Counted from the first letter of the stretch, positions 44,453-53,883 are shown. The stretch is 64,000 nt of DNA from JBLXBZ01 sp048265185 (GCA_048265185.1 JBLXBZ010000010.1:5724-69723), one strand, 5' to 3'. Numbers and translations: made by a program. Notes: generated from the letters alone by a model not told the origin.

Positions 44453-47206
44453 ATGAACGCTGTTGAGATCGAAGAAGCCATATCGGCATTGGCTGAACTT
44501 CCTTTCGACGCTGAAGAATTTCCGTTCGCCTTCCTTGAAGCCTTTGGCAATAAAGCCACGACGATCAAACGTTTGCGCAGTGGATCATCCAACAAATCTG
44601 ACCACGGCGGGGTTCTTCAAACCAATAATATCCATTTGAAGGTTTGCGAGACAGGAGCGGTCACTGCCACTCTTGCACAGCTCAAGCAAAGTCCCGCCAC
44701 CACCAAGGCCAAGGCGAAATTCGTGCTGGCCACCGATGGCAGAGACCTTGAGGCGGAAGACCTGAACACCGGCGAGACGATTGCCTGCGCCTATACTGAC
44801 TTTCCCGATCACTTTGGCTTTTTCCTGCCACTGGCTGGCATTTCCACCGTCAAGCAAATCCGCGAAAGCGCCTTTGACATCAAGGCGACCGGACGGCTCA
44901 ATCGGCTGTATGTGGAGTTGCTGAAAGACAACCCTGAATGGGGCCGTGCGGAACGCCGTCACGATTTGAACCACTTCATGGCGCGGTTAATCTTCTGCTT
45001 CTTTGCTGAAGACACCGATATTTTGAATAGCGAGGATCTGTTTACCGCCACCATTAGTCAAATGTCGGGCCGCGATAGCGCCAACACCCATGAGGTGATC
45101 AGCGAAATTTTCCGCGCCATGAATACGCCGATTGCCGAACGGGCAAAGGCAAATCTGCCGCGTTGGGCCGATGCGTTTCCTTATGTCAATGGCGGCCTGT
45201 TTTCAGGCAGTACAGACGTGCCGCGCTTTTCCAAGATTACGCGCTCTTACCTGATTCATATCGGCAGTCTCGACTGGACAAAGATCAATCCCGATATCTT
45301 TGGTTCAATGATTCAAGCGGTTGCCGATGATGAAGAGCGCGGCGCGCTTGGCATGCACTACACCTCCGTGCCCAATATTCTGAAAGTGCTGAACCCGCTG
45401 TTTCTCGATGATTTGCGCGAGAAGCTGGAAGAGGCAGGCGACAATCGGCGCAAACTCAAGAACCTGCGGGAACGGATGGCCAAGATCAGGGTATTCGATC
45501 CGGCCTGCGGATCGGGCAACTTTCTTGTCATTGCCTATAAGGAAATGCGCGCCATAGAAGCGGAGATCAACCGTCGCCGTGGTGAAAGCGCCCGCAAGAC
45601 GGATATTCCGCTGACCAACTATCGCGGGATCGAGCTGCGTGACTTCCCCGCCGAGATTGCCCGTCTGGCGCTGATTATTGCCGAATATCAGTGCGATGTG
45701 ACCTGGCGCGGTCAAAAGCAGGCTTTGGCCGAGTTCCTGCCGCTCAATGCTGAAAACTGGATCACCTGCGGCAACGCTTTGAGGCTCGACTGGCTGAGCA
45801 TTTGTCCTCCGACTGGGACAGGCGTGAAGCACCATGCCGATGATTTGTTCATGTCGCCCGTCGATCAAGCCGAGATTGACTTCGAGAACGAAGGTGGAGA
45901 GACTTATATTTGTGGCAATCCGCCCTATCTCGGCTCAACATGGCAGAGCAAAGAGCAAAAGGAAGATCTGGGCCGCATTTTCGAAGGCCGGGTCAAAAGC
46001 TGGAAGTCGCTTGATTATGTTGCCGGCTGGTTTATGAAAGCCGCTGATTACGGGCAGCACACGCCAACCGTTTCGGCCTTTGTGTCCACCAACTCCATTT
46101 GTCAGGGACAGCAGGTGCCAATCCTGTGGCCGGAGATATTCAACACCGGGCACAAAATCGCCTTCGCCCATACATCGTTCAAATGGAACAATCTCGCCAG
46201 TCACAATGCAGGCGTCACCGTGGTGATTGTTGCAATTGCGCGTGGCACGCTTAAAGCACGACGGCTGTTTTCCGAAACCAAAGCCAATGGCGCAGAAGAG
46301 CGGCAGGTTGAAAATATCAATGCCTATCTCGTAGCCGGGCCGAATGTTGATCTCCAAAAGTCTACACAACCAATCAATGGTGTAACCGCTATGGATCGAG
46401 GCGAAAGCGCGGTCGACGGCGGTGGTTTGCTGCTATCAGGAGATGAAGCCGAAGCGATACGAATCGAAAATGCGACAGCGTATAAAAAATTCGTTAGGCC
46501 TTATATCGGCTCAGAGGAGCTTATTAATGGAAAAACCAGATTTGCTCTGTGGATTAAGGACACAGACGCAGTCAAAGCGGCGGATACGGCACTTATCGCA
46601 GCTCGTCTTGTTCAAGTGAAAAACATGCGAGCCACCAGCAAAAAGTCACAAACGCAAGATGCGGCGGCATGGCCGCATCGTTTCGGTGAAGTCCGACACA
46701 AGCCATCTGATTACACGATCGTGGTCCCACGGGTGAGTTCTGAGAACCGCGATTTTCTGCCCGTTGGCATCGTTAAGGGCGGCACAATTATCGGCGACCG
46801 AAACTTCGCCCTCTATGATGCCCCGCTATGGAACATGGCGTTGATCGCCTCGCGCCTGCACTGGGTCTGGATCGGAACGGTCTGTGTGCGAATGCGAACC
46901 GACTTTAGCTATTCCAACACTCTCGGCTGGAACACCTTTCCTGTTCCCAAACTCACTGAAAAAAACCGAGAAGACCTGACCCGATGCGCCGAAGACATCC
47001 TTCTGGCGCGCGAGGCGCATTTCCCGGCCACCATTGCCGATCTCTATGACCCGGAAAAAATGCCCGAAAACCTGCGCGCCGCCCACGCCCGCAACGACGA
47101 GACCCTTGAGCGCATCTATATCGGCCGCCGCTTCAAAAACGACACGGAACGGCTGGAAAAACTGTTCGACATGTACACCAAGATGACGACGAAGGTGAGC
47201 GCATGA
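44453..47206 (+). CDS. Class I adenine-specific DNA methyltransferase, MmeI-like and nuclease-less
   Basis: A 917-residue DNA methyltransferase. A helical spacer is followed by the S-adenosylmethionine-binding motif VFDPACGSGNFLVIAY near residues 347-362 and the catalytic motif IV ICGNPPYLG near 486-494, both N6-adenine type. A target-recognition region (about 640-830) and a C-terminal helical domain follow. The layout resembles MmeI-type IIL enzymes, but the N-terminal D...ExK nuclease motif expected there is absent; the segment reads AKFVLATDGRDLEAEDL and has no such pattern. The next gene overlaps by four bases. The partner proteins probably supply cleavage. It starts an operon of about 7.6 kb. 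Confidence 0.9.
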   Translation: MNAVEIEEAISALAELPFDAEEFPFAFLEAFGNKATTIKRLRSGSSNKSDHGGVLQTNNIHLKVCETGAVTATLAQLKQSPATTKAKAKFVLATDGRDLEAEDLNTGETIACAYTDFPDHFGFFLPLAGISTVKQIRESAFDIKATGRLNRLYVELLKDNPEWGRAERRHDLNHFMARLIFCFFAEDTDILNSEDLFTATISQMSGRDSANTHEVISEIFRAMNTPIAERAKANLPRWADAFPYVNGGLFSGSTDVPRFSKITRSYLIHIGSLDWTKINPDIFGSMIQAVADDEERGALGMHYTSVPNILKVLNPLFLDDLREKLEEAGDNRRKLKNLRERMAKIRVFDPACGSGNFLVIAYKEMRAIEAEINRRRGESARKTDIPLTNYRGIELRDFPAEIARLALIIAEYQCDVTWRGQKQALAEFLPLNAENWITCGNALRLDWLSICPPTGTGVKHHADDLFMSPVDQAEIDFENEGGETYICGNPPYLGSTWQSKEQKEDLGRIFEGRVKSWKSLDYVAGWFMKAADYGQHTPTVSAFVSTNSICQGQQVPILWPEIFNTGHKIAFAHTSFKWNNLASHNAGVTVVIVAIARGTLKARRLFSETKANGAEERQVENINAYLVAGPNVDLQKSTQPINGVTAMDRGESAVDGGGLLLSGDEAEAIRIENATAYKKFVRPYIGSEELINGKTRFALWIKDTDAVKAADTALIAARLVQVKNMRATSKKSQTQDAAAWPHRFGEVRHKPSDYTIVVPRVSSENRDFLPVGIVKGGTIIGDRNFALYDAPLWNMALIASRLHWVWIGTVCVRMRTDFSYSNTLGWNTFPVPKLTEKNREDLTRCAEDILLAREAHFPATIADLYDPEKMPENLRAAHARNDETLERIYIGRRFKNDTERLEKLFDMYTKMTTKVSA

Positions 47207-48675
47207 CGCCTGACCCTGTGATGAGCGCGCAGCGCACCCGCAAACTGATCGATGATCTGCGCGCCAAGCCTGCGGAAACGTCGTGGATCGAGTTCAAGGA
47301 AAATAACGTCGGCGGGCCGCTGATCGGCAAGCTGATCTCGGCCCTGTCCAACGCCGCGCGTCTGGCCGATCAACATTTCGCCTATGTCGTATGGGGCGTG
47401 CGCGACAGCGACCACGCGGTTGTCGGCACCACTTTTGAACCTACGGTGAAAAAAGAGAAAGGCCAGCCGCTGGAATTTTGGATCGCCAATCACCTCCAGC
47501 CAAGCATCGAGCTCCGGTTTGAAGAAGTGGATCACGATGGCCAGCGCCTGATCCTGTTGACGATCCCCGCTGCCGCCACAGCGCCCGTTGAATTTGACCG
47601 CACCGCCTATCTGCGCATTGGCAGCGCCACGCCCCGCCTGTCCGACCACCCCGAGCGCCTACGTGCCCTCTGGGCAAAGCTACAGCCCTATGCGTGGGAG
47701 ACAGGCATCGCCGCGCAGTTTCTGACCGGTGATGAGGTTTTGGCGCGGTTGGACTATGCCAACTATTTCGATCTGACTGCACAACCCTTACCTGATAACA
47801 GACAAGGGATATTCGATAAGCTGTTGGCGGATCGCCTGATCCAGAAAGACGTGAGTGACCATTGGAACATCACCAATCTCGGCGCGATCCTCTATGCCAA
47901 AAAGTTGGCCGATTTTGGCCCTTCGGTAGAGCGTAAAGGTGTTCGCTTTGTAGCCTATGTAGGCACCGGCCGTGCAGATGATGTGGTCCATCGCCATGAC
48001 GGCCAGCGCGGCTATGCAGCAGGATTTCAAGGGTTGGTGAATTACATCGACGGCCTTTTGCCGCGTAACGAGCTTATCGGAAAAGCCTTCCGCGAGGAAC
48101 GCCCGCTTTACCCCTCAATCTCGATCCGCGAAGTAATCGCCAATGCGTTGATCCACCAAGACATGACGATCACCGGAGCCGGGCCGCTGATCGAACTATT
48201 CAGCGACCGGATGGAGATTACCAACCCCGGCGCGCCATTGGTCAGTCCGGATCGTTTTCTGGATTCGCCCCCACGATCACGCAACGAGGCCCTTGCATCA
48301 CTGATGCGGCGTATGAAGCTGTGTGAAGAACAAGGCACCGGTATCGACAAGGTGATCACGGCAGTCGAGCTCCACCAGTTACCTCCACCGGACTTCCGCA
48401 GGGAAGGCGACGCCGTGCGTGTCGTTCTGTTTGCCCCGCGTCGCTTTGCCGATATGACGCCAGAAGAGGCTGTGCGGGCCTGTTTCCAGCACGCCGCGCT
48501 GAAATATATAGGCGGCCAGAAGATGACGAACGCCACGCTGCGCGAACGGCTCGGCATCGACGATCAGAACGCTGCGCAGGCGTCACGGGTGATCCGCACG
48601 ACATTGGATGCCGGCTTGATCCGGCCAGCCGATTCAGAGCGCCCGCGTGCCGGCTATGTACCTGCATGGGCGTGA
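47203..48675 (+). CDS. Schlafen AlbA_2 domain protein with ATP-binding (HATPase_c_4) domain
   Basis: A 490-residue protein. The N-terminal AlbA_2 (Schlafen) domain has ETSWIEFKENN near residue 27 and the HFAYVVWGVRDSD strand. A GHKL-type ATPase region follows with IREVIANALIHQD near residue 308 and GTGIDKVI near residue 378. The C-terminal winged helix (about 425-490) ends RPRAGYVPAWA. Such proteins occur often in defence islands. Schlafen-type AlbA_2 domains can bind or cut nucleic acids; which applies here is unknown. It overlaps the methyltransferase by ATGA and the next small ORF by 10 bp. Confidence 0.88.
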   Translation: MTPDPVMSAQRTRKLIDDLRAKPAETSWIEFKENNVGGPLIGKLISALSNAARLADQHFAYVVWGVRDSDHAVVGTTFEPTVKKEKGQPLEFWIANHLQPSIELRFEEVDHDGQRLILLTIPAAATAPVEFDRTAYLRIGSATPRLSDHPERLRALWAKLQPYAWETGIAAQFLTGDEVLARLDYANYFDLTAQPLPDNRQGIFDKLLADRLIQKDVSDHWNITNLGAILYAKKLADFGPSVERKGVRFVAYVGTGRADDVVHRHDGQRGYAAGFQGLVNYIDGLLPRNELIGKAFREERPLYPSISIREVIANALIHQDMTITGAGPLIELFSDRMEITNPGAPLVSPDRFLDSPPRSRNEALASLMRRMKLCEEQGTGIDKVITAVELHQLPPPDFRREGDAVRVVLFAPRRFADMTPEEAVRACFQHAALKYIGGQKMTNATLRERLGIDDQNAAQASRVIRTTLDAGLIRPADSERPRAGYVPAWA

Positions 48676-48854
48676 GCGGGAAAAGATTTGATCGGGTTTT
48701 GATTGAGGCGATGCCGGTAGGAGGGTTTGGTTTGAAAAAAAGTTATAAATCAATGTTTTATGATGGTTTCAGAGTGGAGAGATTACTTGATCGGGTTTTG
48801 ATTATTTGCCCTAACACGGAAGCTCTTGCGGACGCTAGAAAGAAAACGACATGA
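48666..48854 (+). CDS. Small ORF between AlbA_2 and helicase genes (62 aa)
   Basis: A 62-residue frame that overlaps the AlbA_2 stop by 10 bp and the helicase ATG by four. Codon use in its middle is more AT-rich than in the neighbours. It encodes FDRVLIEAMPVGG and later LLDRVLIICPN; the two DRVLI parts come from a 17-bp exact direct repeat at 48688-48704 and 48787-48803. It could be a real small component or a linker created by a duplication. The family is not recognised. Confidence 0.5.
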   Translation: MGVSGKRFDRVLIEAMPVGGFGLKKSYKSMFYDGFRVERLLDRVLIICPNTEALADARKKTT

Positions 48855-50902
48855 AAAAAAAAGTCCCCTCAGTTTCCGTCACCTATGCGCAGAATGGCAG
48901 CTCCAGCAAGTCCAACGAGCTTGGCATGCGGACGATGCAGGAGCGCGCCTTTGAAAGGCGGGGGGAGCAGTATCTTTTGATCAAGTCGCCGCCCGCCTCT
49001 GGCAAAAGCCGCGCTTTGATGTTTATCGCGCTCGACAAACTGGCGAACCAAGGTCTCAAACAGGCGATCGTGGTGGTGCCGGAAAAATCGATCGGCGCAA
49101 GCTTCAATGACGAGCCGTTGACCAAATTTGGTTTCTGGGCGGATTGGACGGTCGCGCCGAAATGGAACCTGTGCAACTCGCCAGGGACGGATGGCGGCAA
49201 GGTCAAATCAGTCGCCGCCTTTCTTGAGAGCGGTGATCAGATCCTAGTTTGCACCCATGCGACCTTTCGCTTTGCTGTGGAGAGGCTAGGCGTAGAGGCG
49301 TTTGACGATCGGCTGATCGCCGTGGACGAATTCCACCACGTCTCTGCCAGTGAAGATAGTATTTTGGGCAAGCAGCTCAATGACTTCATCGCTCGTGACC
49401 GCGTGCATGTGGTGGCCATGACAGGCAGCTATTTTCGCGGTGACGCCGTGCCGATCTTATTGCCAGAAAATGAAGCTAAGTTCGATACGATCACCTATAC
49501 CTACTATGAGCAGTTGAACGGCTACAAATACCTGAAAACGCTCGATATCGGATATTTCTTCTACTCAGGCTCCTATGCTGACGACATCCTGAAGGTGCTC
49601 GATCCGAACGAGAAGACGATCTTGCACATCCCGAGCGTGAATTCACGCGAGAGTACGAAGGACAAGCATCGCGAGGTCGAGCATATTATCGATGCGCTGG
49701 GCGATTGGCAGGGCGCCGATCCGACCACCGGCTTTCAGCTTGTGAAGACGCCTGAAGGGCGCATTCTGAAGATTGCTGATCTGGTGGATGATGAGGCGGT
49801 GAAGCGCGACAAGGTATCCGGCGCGCTGAAAGATCCCTCCCAGAAGAACAACCGCGATCATGTGGACATAATCATCGCCCTGGGAATGGCTAAAGAGGGT
49901 TTCGACTGGATTTGGTGCGAACATGCGCTGACAGTCGGTTATCGAGCGAGCCTGACAGAGGTCGTGCAGATCATCGGCCGAGCAACCCGCGACGCCGAAG
50001 GGAAATCCCGCGCACGCTTTACTAATCTTATCGCAGAACCGGATGCGAGCGAAGCGGCGGTCACTGAGGCGGTGAACGATACGCTGAAGGCAATCGCCGC
50101 CAGCTTGCTCATGGAGAAGGTGCTTGCCCCGCGTTTCAACTTCACACCGAAGACCCCCAAGAGCGAGCCGGTTGAAGGCTTCAACTACGGTGAAGGCGGC
50201 TATGACCCCGCGAAGGAAAATGTCGGCTTCAACGAGGAAAGCGGTCAATTCCAAATCGAGATCAAGGGATTGGTGGAGCCAAAGAGCAAAGAGGCCGAGC
50301 GCATTTGCCAAGAGGACTTGAACGAGGTGATCACCGCCTTTGTTCAGGACAAGACGACGATCGAACGCGGGCTATTTGATGAAGAGCTGGTGCCCGAAGA
50401 GCTGACACAGGTGCGAATGGGCAAGATCATCGAGGCGAAGTTCCCTGAACTTGACGCTGAGGATCAAGAGGCTGTGCGCCAACATGCTATAACCGCACTA
50501 AACCTGACTCAAAAGGCCAAAGAGGCCATTCTCATGTCGTCGGATGACGAAGAGAAAGCAAGCGGTAATACGGCGTTGATCGACGGTGTGCGCAAATTTG
50601 CGATGGATGTGCGCGAGCTCGACATTGACCTCATCGATAGGATCAATCCCTTTGGCCAAGCCTATGCGATCTTGGCCAAAGCTATGAGCGAGGAAAGTCT
50701 GAAGCAGGTACAAGCGGTGATTTCAGCAAAAAAGGTGAAGCTCTCCCCTGAAGAGGCGCGTGATCTGGCGTGCCGCGCTACAAAGTTTAAACAAGAGCGT
50801 GGACGCTTGCCAGACATAACTTCCCCAGACGCCTGGGAAAAGAAGATGGCTGAGGGCGTGGCCTACCTTGTGCGTATGAAGCAGGAGGCCGCCAATGGCT
50901 AA
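48851..50902 (+). CDS. SF2 DEAD/DEAH-box helicase
   Basis: A 683-residue helicase. Motif I is IKSPPASGKSRAL near residues 44-56. Motif II is AVDEFHHV near residue 157, with DEFH in place of DEAH. Motif III-like AMTGSYFRGD is near 195, and motif VI QIIGRATRDAEGKSR near 373. The first 40 residues form a short leader. A helical C-terminal tail (from about 400) contains long acidic segments. It probably uses ATP to move along or unwind DNA for the nuclease encoded next. The start overlaps the small ORF by four bases; the stop overlaps the GIY-YIG start. Confidence 0.9.
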   Translation: MKKKVPSVSVTYAQNGSSSKSNELGMRTMQERAFERRGEQYLLIKSPPASGKSRALMFIALDKLANQGLKQAIVVVPEKSIGASFNDEPLTKFGFWADWTVAPKWNLCNSPGTDGGKVKSVAAFLESGDQILVCTHATFRFAVERLGVEAFDDRLIAVDEFHHVSASEDSILGKQLNDFIARDRVHVVAMTGSYFRGDAVPILLPENEAKFDTITYTYYEQLNGYKYLKTLDIGYFFYSGSYADDILKVLDPNEKTILHIPSVNSRESTKDKHREVEHIIDALGDWQGADPTTGFQLVKTPEGRILKIADLVDDEAVKRDKVSGALKDPSQKNNRDHVDIIIALGMAKEGFDWIWCEHALTVGYRASLTEVVQIIGRATRDAEGKSRARFTNLIAEPDASEAAVTEAVNDTLKAIAASLLMEKVLAPRFNFTPKTPKSEPVEGFNYGEGGYDPAKENVGFNEESGQFQIEIKGLVEPKSKEAERICQEDLNEVITAFVQDKTTIERGLFDEELVPEELTQVRMGKIIEAKFPELDAEDQEAVRQHAITALNLTQKAKEAILMSSDDEEKASGNTALIDGVRKFAMDVRELDIDLIDRINPFGQAYAILAKAMSEESLKQVQAVISAKKVKLSPEEARDLACRATKFKQERGRLPDITSPDAWEKKMAEGVAYLVRMKQEAANG

Positions 50903-52100
50903 AGAATTCACTCAGGAAGACGATGCGCTTCTGGTTGAGCTTGGCGTTGAGGTGGAGACGAAGAAGGTCATTCGTCATACACCCCGCGAAGAACGTATTA
51001 TTGCGGGCTTCGAAGAGGTAAAGCGGTTTGTCGAGGAGCATGGGCGTGCACCGCAACACGGGGAAGGGCGCGATATTTTTGAGCGCCTTTACGCTGTCAG
51101 GCTAGAGCGCATTCGTGAGCTTCAGGAGTGCCGCGAGCTGGTCGAGCCTTTGGACGAGACGGGACTCTTAACCGGTGCAGCCAAAGCGCAATTGGCTGAT
51201 GAGGAAGAGCTCGACGATGATGCGCTTCTGGCTGAGTTGGGGGTCGAGGTTGGAGCTCCCCCGATCACGGAGCTGAAGCATGTTCGATCGACCGCTGAAA
51301 AGAAGGCCGCCGAAGAGGTGGCGAACCGCGAAAAATGTGAAGACTTCGATACCTTCAAGCCACTTTTCGAGAAAGTGCAGAAAGAACTGGATAGCGGCTT
51401 GCGTGACACGCGACCTTTCGAGATGAAAGCTGAGATCGAGAAAGGACGCTTCTTTATCGTCGGAGGACAGAAAGCCTACGTCGCGGACAAGGGCGAGACG
51501 ACAACCACCGATCAGGGACGCACAGACGCTCGTCTACGGGTGATTTTCGACAATGGCACCGAAAGCAACATGCTCATGCGATCGCTTCAGCGCGCCTTGA
51601 ACAAGGACGAAGCAGGACGACGGATCACCGAGCCGACCGCCGGTCCCTTGTTCTCTGATCAGACGATCGACGGAGACGAGGCAAGCGGAACAATCTATGT
51701 GCTACGCAGCAAATCCAACCACCCGCTTGTGGCAGAGAACCAAGACCTGGTGCATAAGATCGGTGTCACCAATATGGACGTGGGAAAGCGCATTGCAGGG
51801 GCTCACCTTCAGCCGACATTCTTGATGGCCAATGTCGAGATCGTGGCAACTTATGAGCTTTACAACATCAACCGAACGAAGCTGGAAAACCTGATCCATC
51901 GCATTTTTGAGCCCGCACGGCTTGAGATCGAGATTATGGACCGCTTTGGGCGACCAGTTGTGCCACGCGAGTGGTTTCTCGTTCCGCTCTTTGTGATCAA
52001 GGAAGCGGTTGATAAGATCAAGGACGGGACGATTTCAGGCTATGTTTACGATCCCAAAGAGGCGAAATTGGCGAAGAGACCAGAGAAGGAAACAGGTTAA
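50895..52100 (+). CDS. GIY-YIG nuclease (T5orf172/Mug113-like) with duplicated N-terminal motif
   Basis: A 401-residue protein. The C-terminal nuclease is GIY-YIG-like of the T5orf172/Mug113 kind: SGTIYVLRSKSN near 264, KIGVTNMDVGKRI near 287, and the catalytic glutamate in KLENLIHRIFEP near 329. The N-terminal half has two copies of a 14-residue motif, DDALLVELGVEVE at about 9-21 and DDALLAELGVEVG at about 108-120, joined by charged helices. The nuclease should cut DNA on behalf of the methyltransferase-helicase system. It starts 8 bp before the helicase stop. It is the last gene of the operon. Confidence 0.88.
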   Translation: MAKEFTQEDDALLVELGVEVETKKVIRHTPREERIIAGFEEVKRFVEEHGRAPQHGEGRDIFERLYAVRLERIRELQECRELVEPLDETGLLTGAAKAQLADEEELDDDALLAELGVEVGAPPITELKHVRSTAEKKAAEEVANREKCEDFDTFKPLFEKVQKELDSGLRDTRPFEMKAEIEKGRFFIVGGQKAYVADKGETTTTDQGRTDARLRVIFDNGTESNMLMRSLQRALNKDEAGRRITEPTAGPLFSDQTIDGDEASGTIYVLRSKSNHPLVAENQDLVHKIGVTNMDVGKRIAGAHLQPTFLMANVEIVATYELYNINRTKLENLIHRIFEPARLEIEIMDRFGRPVVPREWFLVPLFVIKEAVDKIKDGTISGYVYDPKEAKLAKRPEKETG

Positions 52101-52362
52101 GCCTGTTTCAAATGCGCTGAACATGGCCTTTCTGAATAATGAAGCACAAATATTTGCGCTCACTATTAGTAAGCATTGGCGTGTCATTGATAAATGCACG
52201 AATGAAATAAGAGCTGACCATGTGTTATGTTTGAACCATGGTCGCACAATCAGCTGGAGAAGACGCTATCCTTCTCAAGCTCACCAGTGACCGCACCCCT
52301 TCCAACATAGATTCGCAGCAAGACGATCGCAAAAGAACGATGAATTCCTAGCGCTTTCTTTA

Positions 52363-52383
52363 TGGTGGGTAGGTTGGCGGGTA
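52363..52383 (+). repeat. Right boundary repeat (attR-like)
   Basis: The sequence is tggtgggtag followed by gttggcgggta, differing from the left copy at one base. It marks the right end of the integrative element. From 52101 to 52770 no gene is supported: the part before the repeat is ordinary intergenic sequence, and the part after it is AT-rich. Confidence 0.65.
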
Positions 52384-52770
52384 GCACCAAAAAAATTGAA
52401 AATAATTAAGTTTTATTAAGGGGGGATGGCGGAGAGGAAGGGATTCACTACTATTATTAAGTCTTTGTTTTTTAGACTATTAAATGTATTTTTTGATAAG
52501 CTTGTTGCTCAAATTGTTGCTCATTTTGTGGGTCTAATGTAAGTGCTCAAAGCCGTATGAAGCGTGGGGTTTTGCTTTTGTGGAGTGTTTCAGTCTATTC
52601 GAGTGTCTCCTGCATTGCCTTTCGGACGTGTTTGAGGTTGAAAAAGAACTTCGAAGGCGTCTAGAAAACGAGAGGCTATTCAGGGTTTAGTGGAGTGAAG
52701 CTTTGCTGGATCACCGTGCTCTGACTGATCTTAACCACAAAATCTGTTAGGTGTTATTGGAAGTTAATTG

Positions 52771-53883
52771 ATGGAAGAGGCTAAAATGATGACAGCTACA
52801 AACCTTGAAGAACTGCTCGATAATGCTAGGCAGACCGTAAAGACTGACTCTTACCCAATGTCGATTGGCGAACTTGCAAGTATGTATGAACGAGACGAAA
52901 TTGTACTTCGTCCTGAGTATCAAAGATATTTTCGCTGGTCAGCGGAACAGAAATCAAAGTTGATCGAGTCAATTTTGATTGGTTTGCCTCTTCCTTCAGT
53001 CTTTGTATCTCAGGATGAAGACGGGGCTTGGGAGGTTGTAGATGGAATGCAAAGGTTATCAACAATATTTGACTTCCTTGGGATACTGAAGCCAGAATTA
53101 ACTAAGAACCAATTCTATAAACCATTTCATGATCTTACCGATGAATTGTTTTATTTGAGCGAATTCGAGGGCAAGAGATGGAGTGATTTTGGCCGCAGAA
53201 TACAGCTAGATATAAAGCGAACTAAGGTGCAGTTAACAATTCTCCTAAGAGAAACTGATTTAGAAGCTAAATTCGAATTATTTCAAAGACTTAATTCCGG
53301 AGGTACGGCTATATCAGGCCAGGAATTGAGGAATGCAATAATGGCGGGCAGCAAACCAGAAACTTTAGATTGGTTTGAAAAATTAGCCGATGATAAAAAC
53401 TTTAAAGAAGTTTGTGGCCTTTCTGATCGAGATCTTTCGACTCGGTATGACGTAGAACTAGTATTGAGATTTGTTGCGTTTCTATCGCCAGAGGTCCAAA
53501 ATCTCCCAAAATCTAAAGGAGTTGATGTATTTCTAACTTCAGCTTTGAGGAAGATACTCGATGATGACAATTTCGACTACGATTCATATGCTGAGCAATT
53601 TACGGCAACCTTTAAAGCGTTGAACTCCGCCTGGGGGGGGAGTGCTTTAAAATATAAAAGCCAACCTGGTACAGGAAAGTTTTCAATCTCATTTTTTGAA
53701 GCTGTGGCATTAGGTGTCGCTCAAAACTTGGATGACTTGCCAACCAAAGAGGCATTGAAAAAGAAAGTAGACACGATAGGTAAAGAACAAGATTTCAAGA
53801 CTGCATCGGGGAGCGGTAAGAATGCGCAACGTCGAATTCCAGAATTACTTAAACTGGGTAAATCATATTTTGGAAATGCGTGA
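52771..53883 (+). CDS. DUF262 family protein (ParB/Srx-like fold)
   Basis: A 370-residue protein. The DUF262 core has YPMSIGELASMYERDEIVLRP, RYFRWSAEQKSKLIESILIG near residue 55, and the signature VVDGMQRLSTI near residues 89-99 (DGxQR). RLNSGGTAISGQELRNA follows. The DGxQR site of DUF262 proteins, as in GmrS and BrxU, is linked to nucleotide hydrolysis or nuclease action. Codon use is AT-richer than the chromosome, which suggests transfer. ATG at 52771 follows TTGGAAG; TTG at 52768 is in frame. The gene overlaps the HEPN gene by one base. Confidence 0.88.
   Translation: MEEAKMMTATNLEELLDNARQTVKTDSYPMSIGELASMYERDEIVLRPEYQRYFRWSAEQKSKLIESILIGLPLPSVFVSQDEDGAWEVVDGMQRLSTIFDFLGILKPELTKNQFYKPFHDLTDELFYLSEFEGKRWSDFGRRIQLDIKRTKVQLTILLRETDLEAKFELFQRLNSGGTAISGQELRNAIMAGSKPETLDWFEKLADDKNFKEVCGLSDRDLSTRYDVELVLRFVAFLSPEVQNLPKSKGVDVFLTSALRKILDDDNFDYDSYAEQFTATFKALNSAWGGSALKYKSQPGTGKFSISFFEAVALGVAQNLDDLPTKEALKKKVDTIGKEQDFKTASGSGKNAQRRIPELLKLGKSYFGNA

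Larger units (their letters stand above)
40782..52383 (+). mobile_element. 11.6-kb integrative element carrying a candidate defence operon
   Basis: The element is bounded by 21-bp direct repeats differing at one base, at 40782-40802 and 52363-52383. It begins with a tyrosine integrase, here interrupted by a stop codon, then an unknown gene, an AlpA-like excision regulator, a small gene and a winged-helix gene. The cargo is a methyltransferase-AlbA_2-helicase-GIY-YIG operon. No conjugation genes are present, so it would need help to move. The exact core crossover sites are not proven. No tRNA gene was found at either end. Confidence 0.7.
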
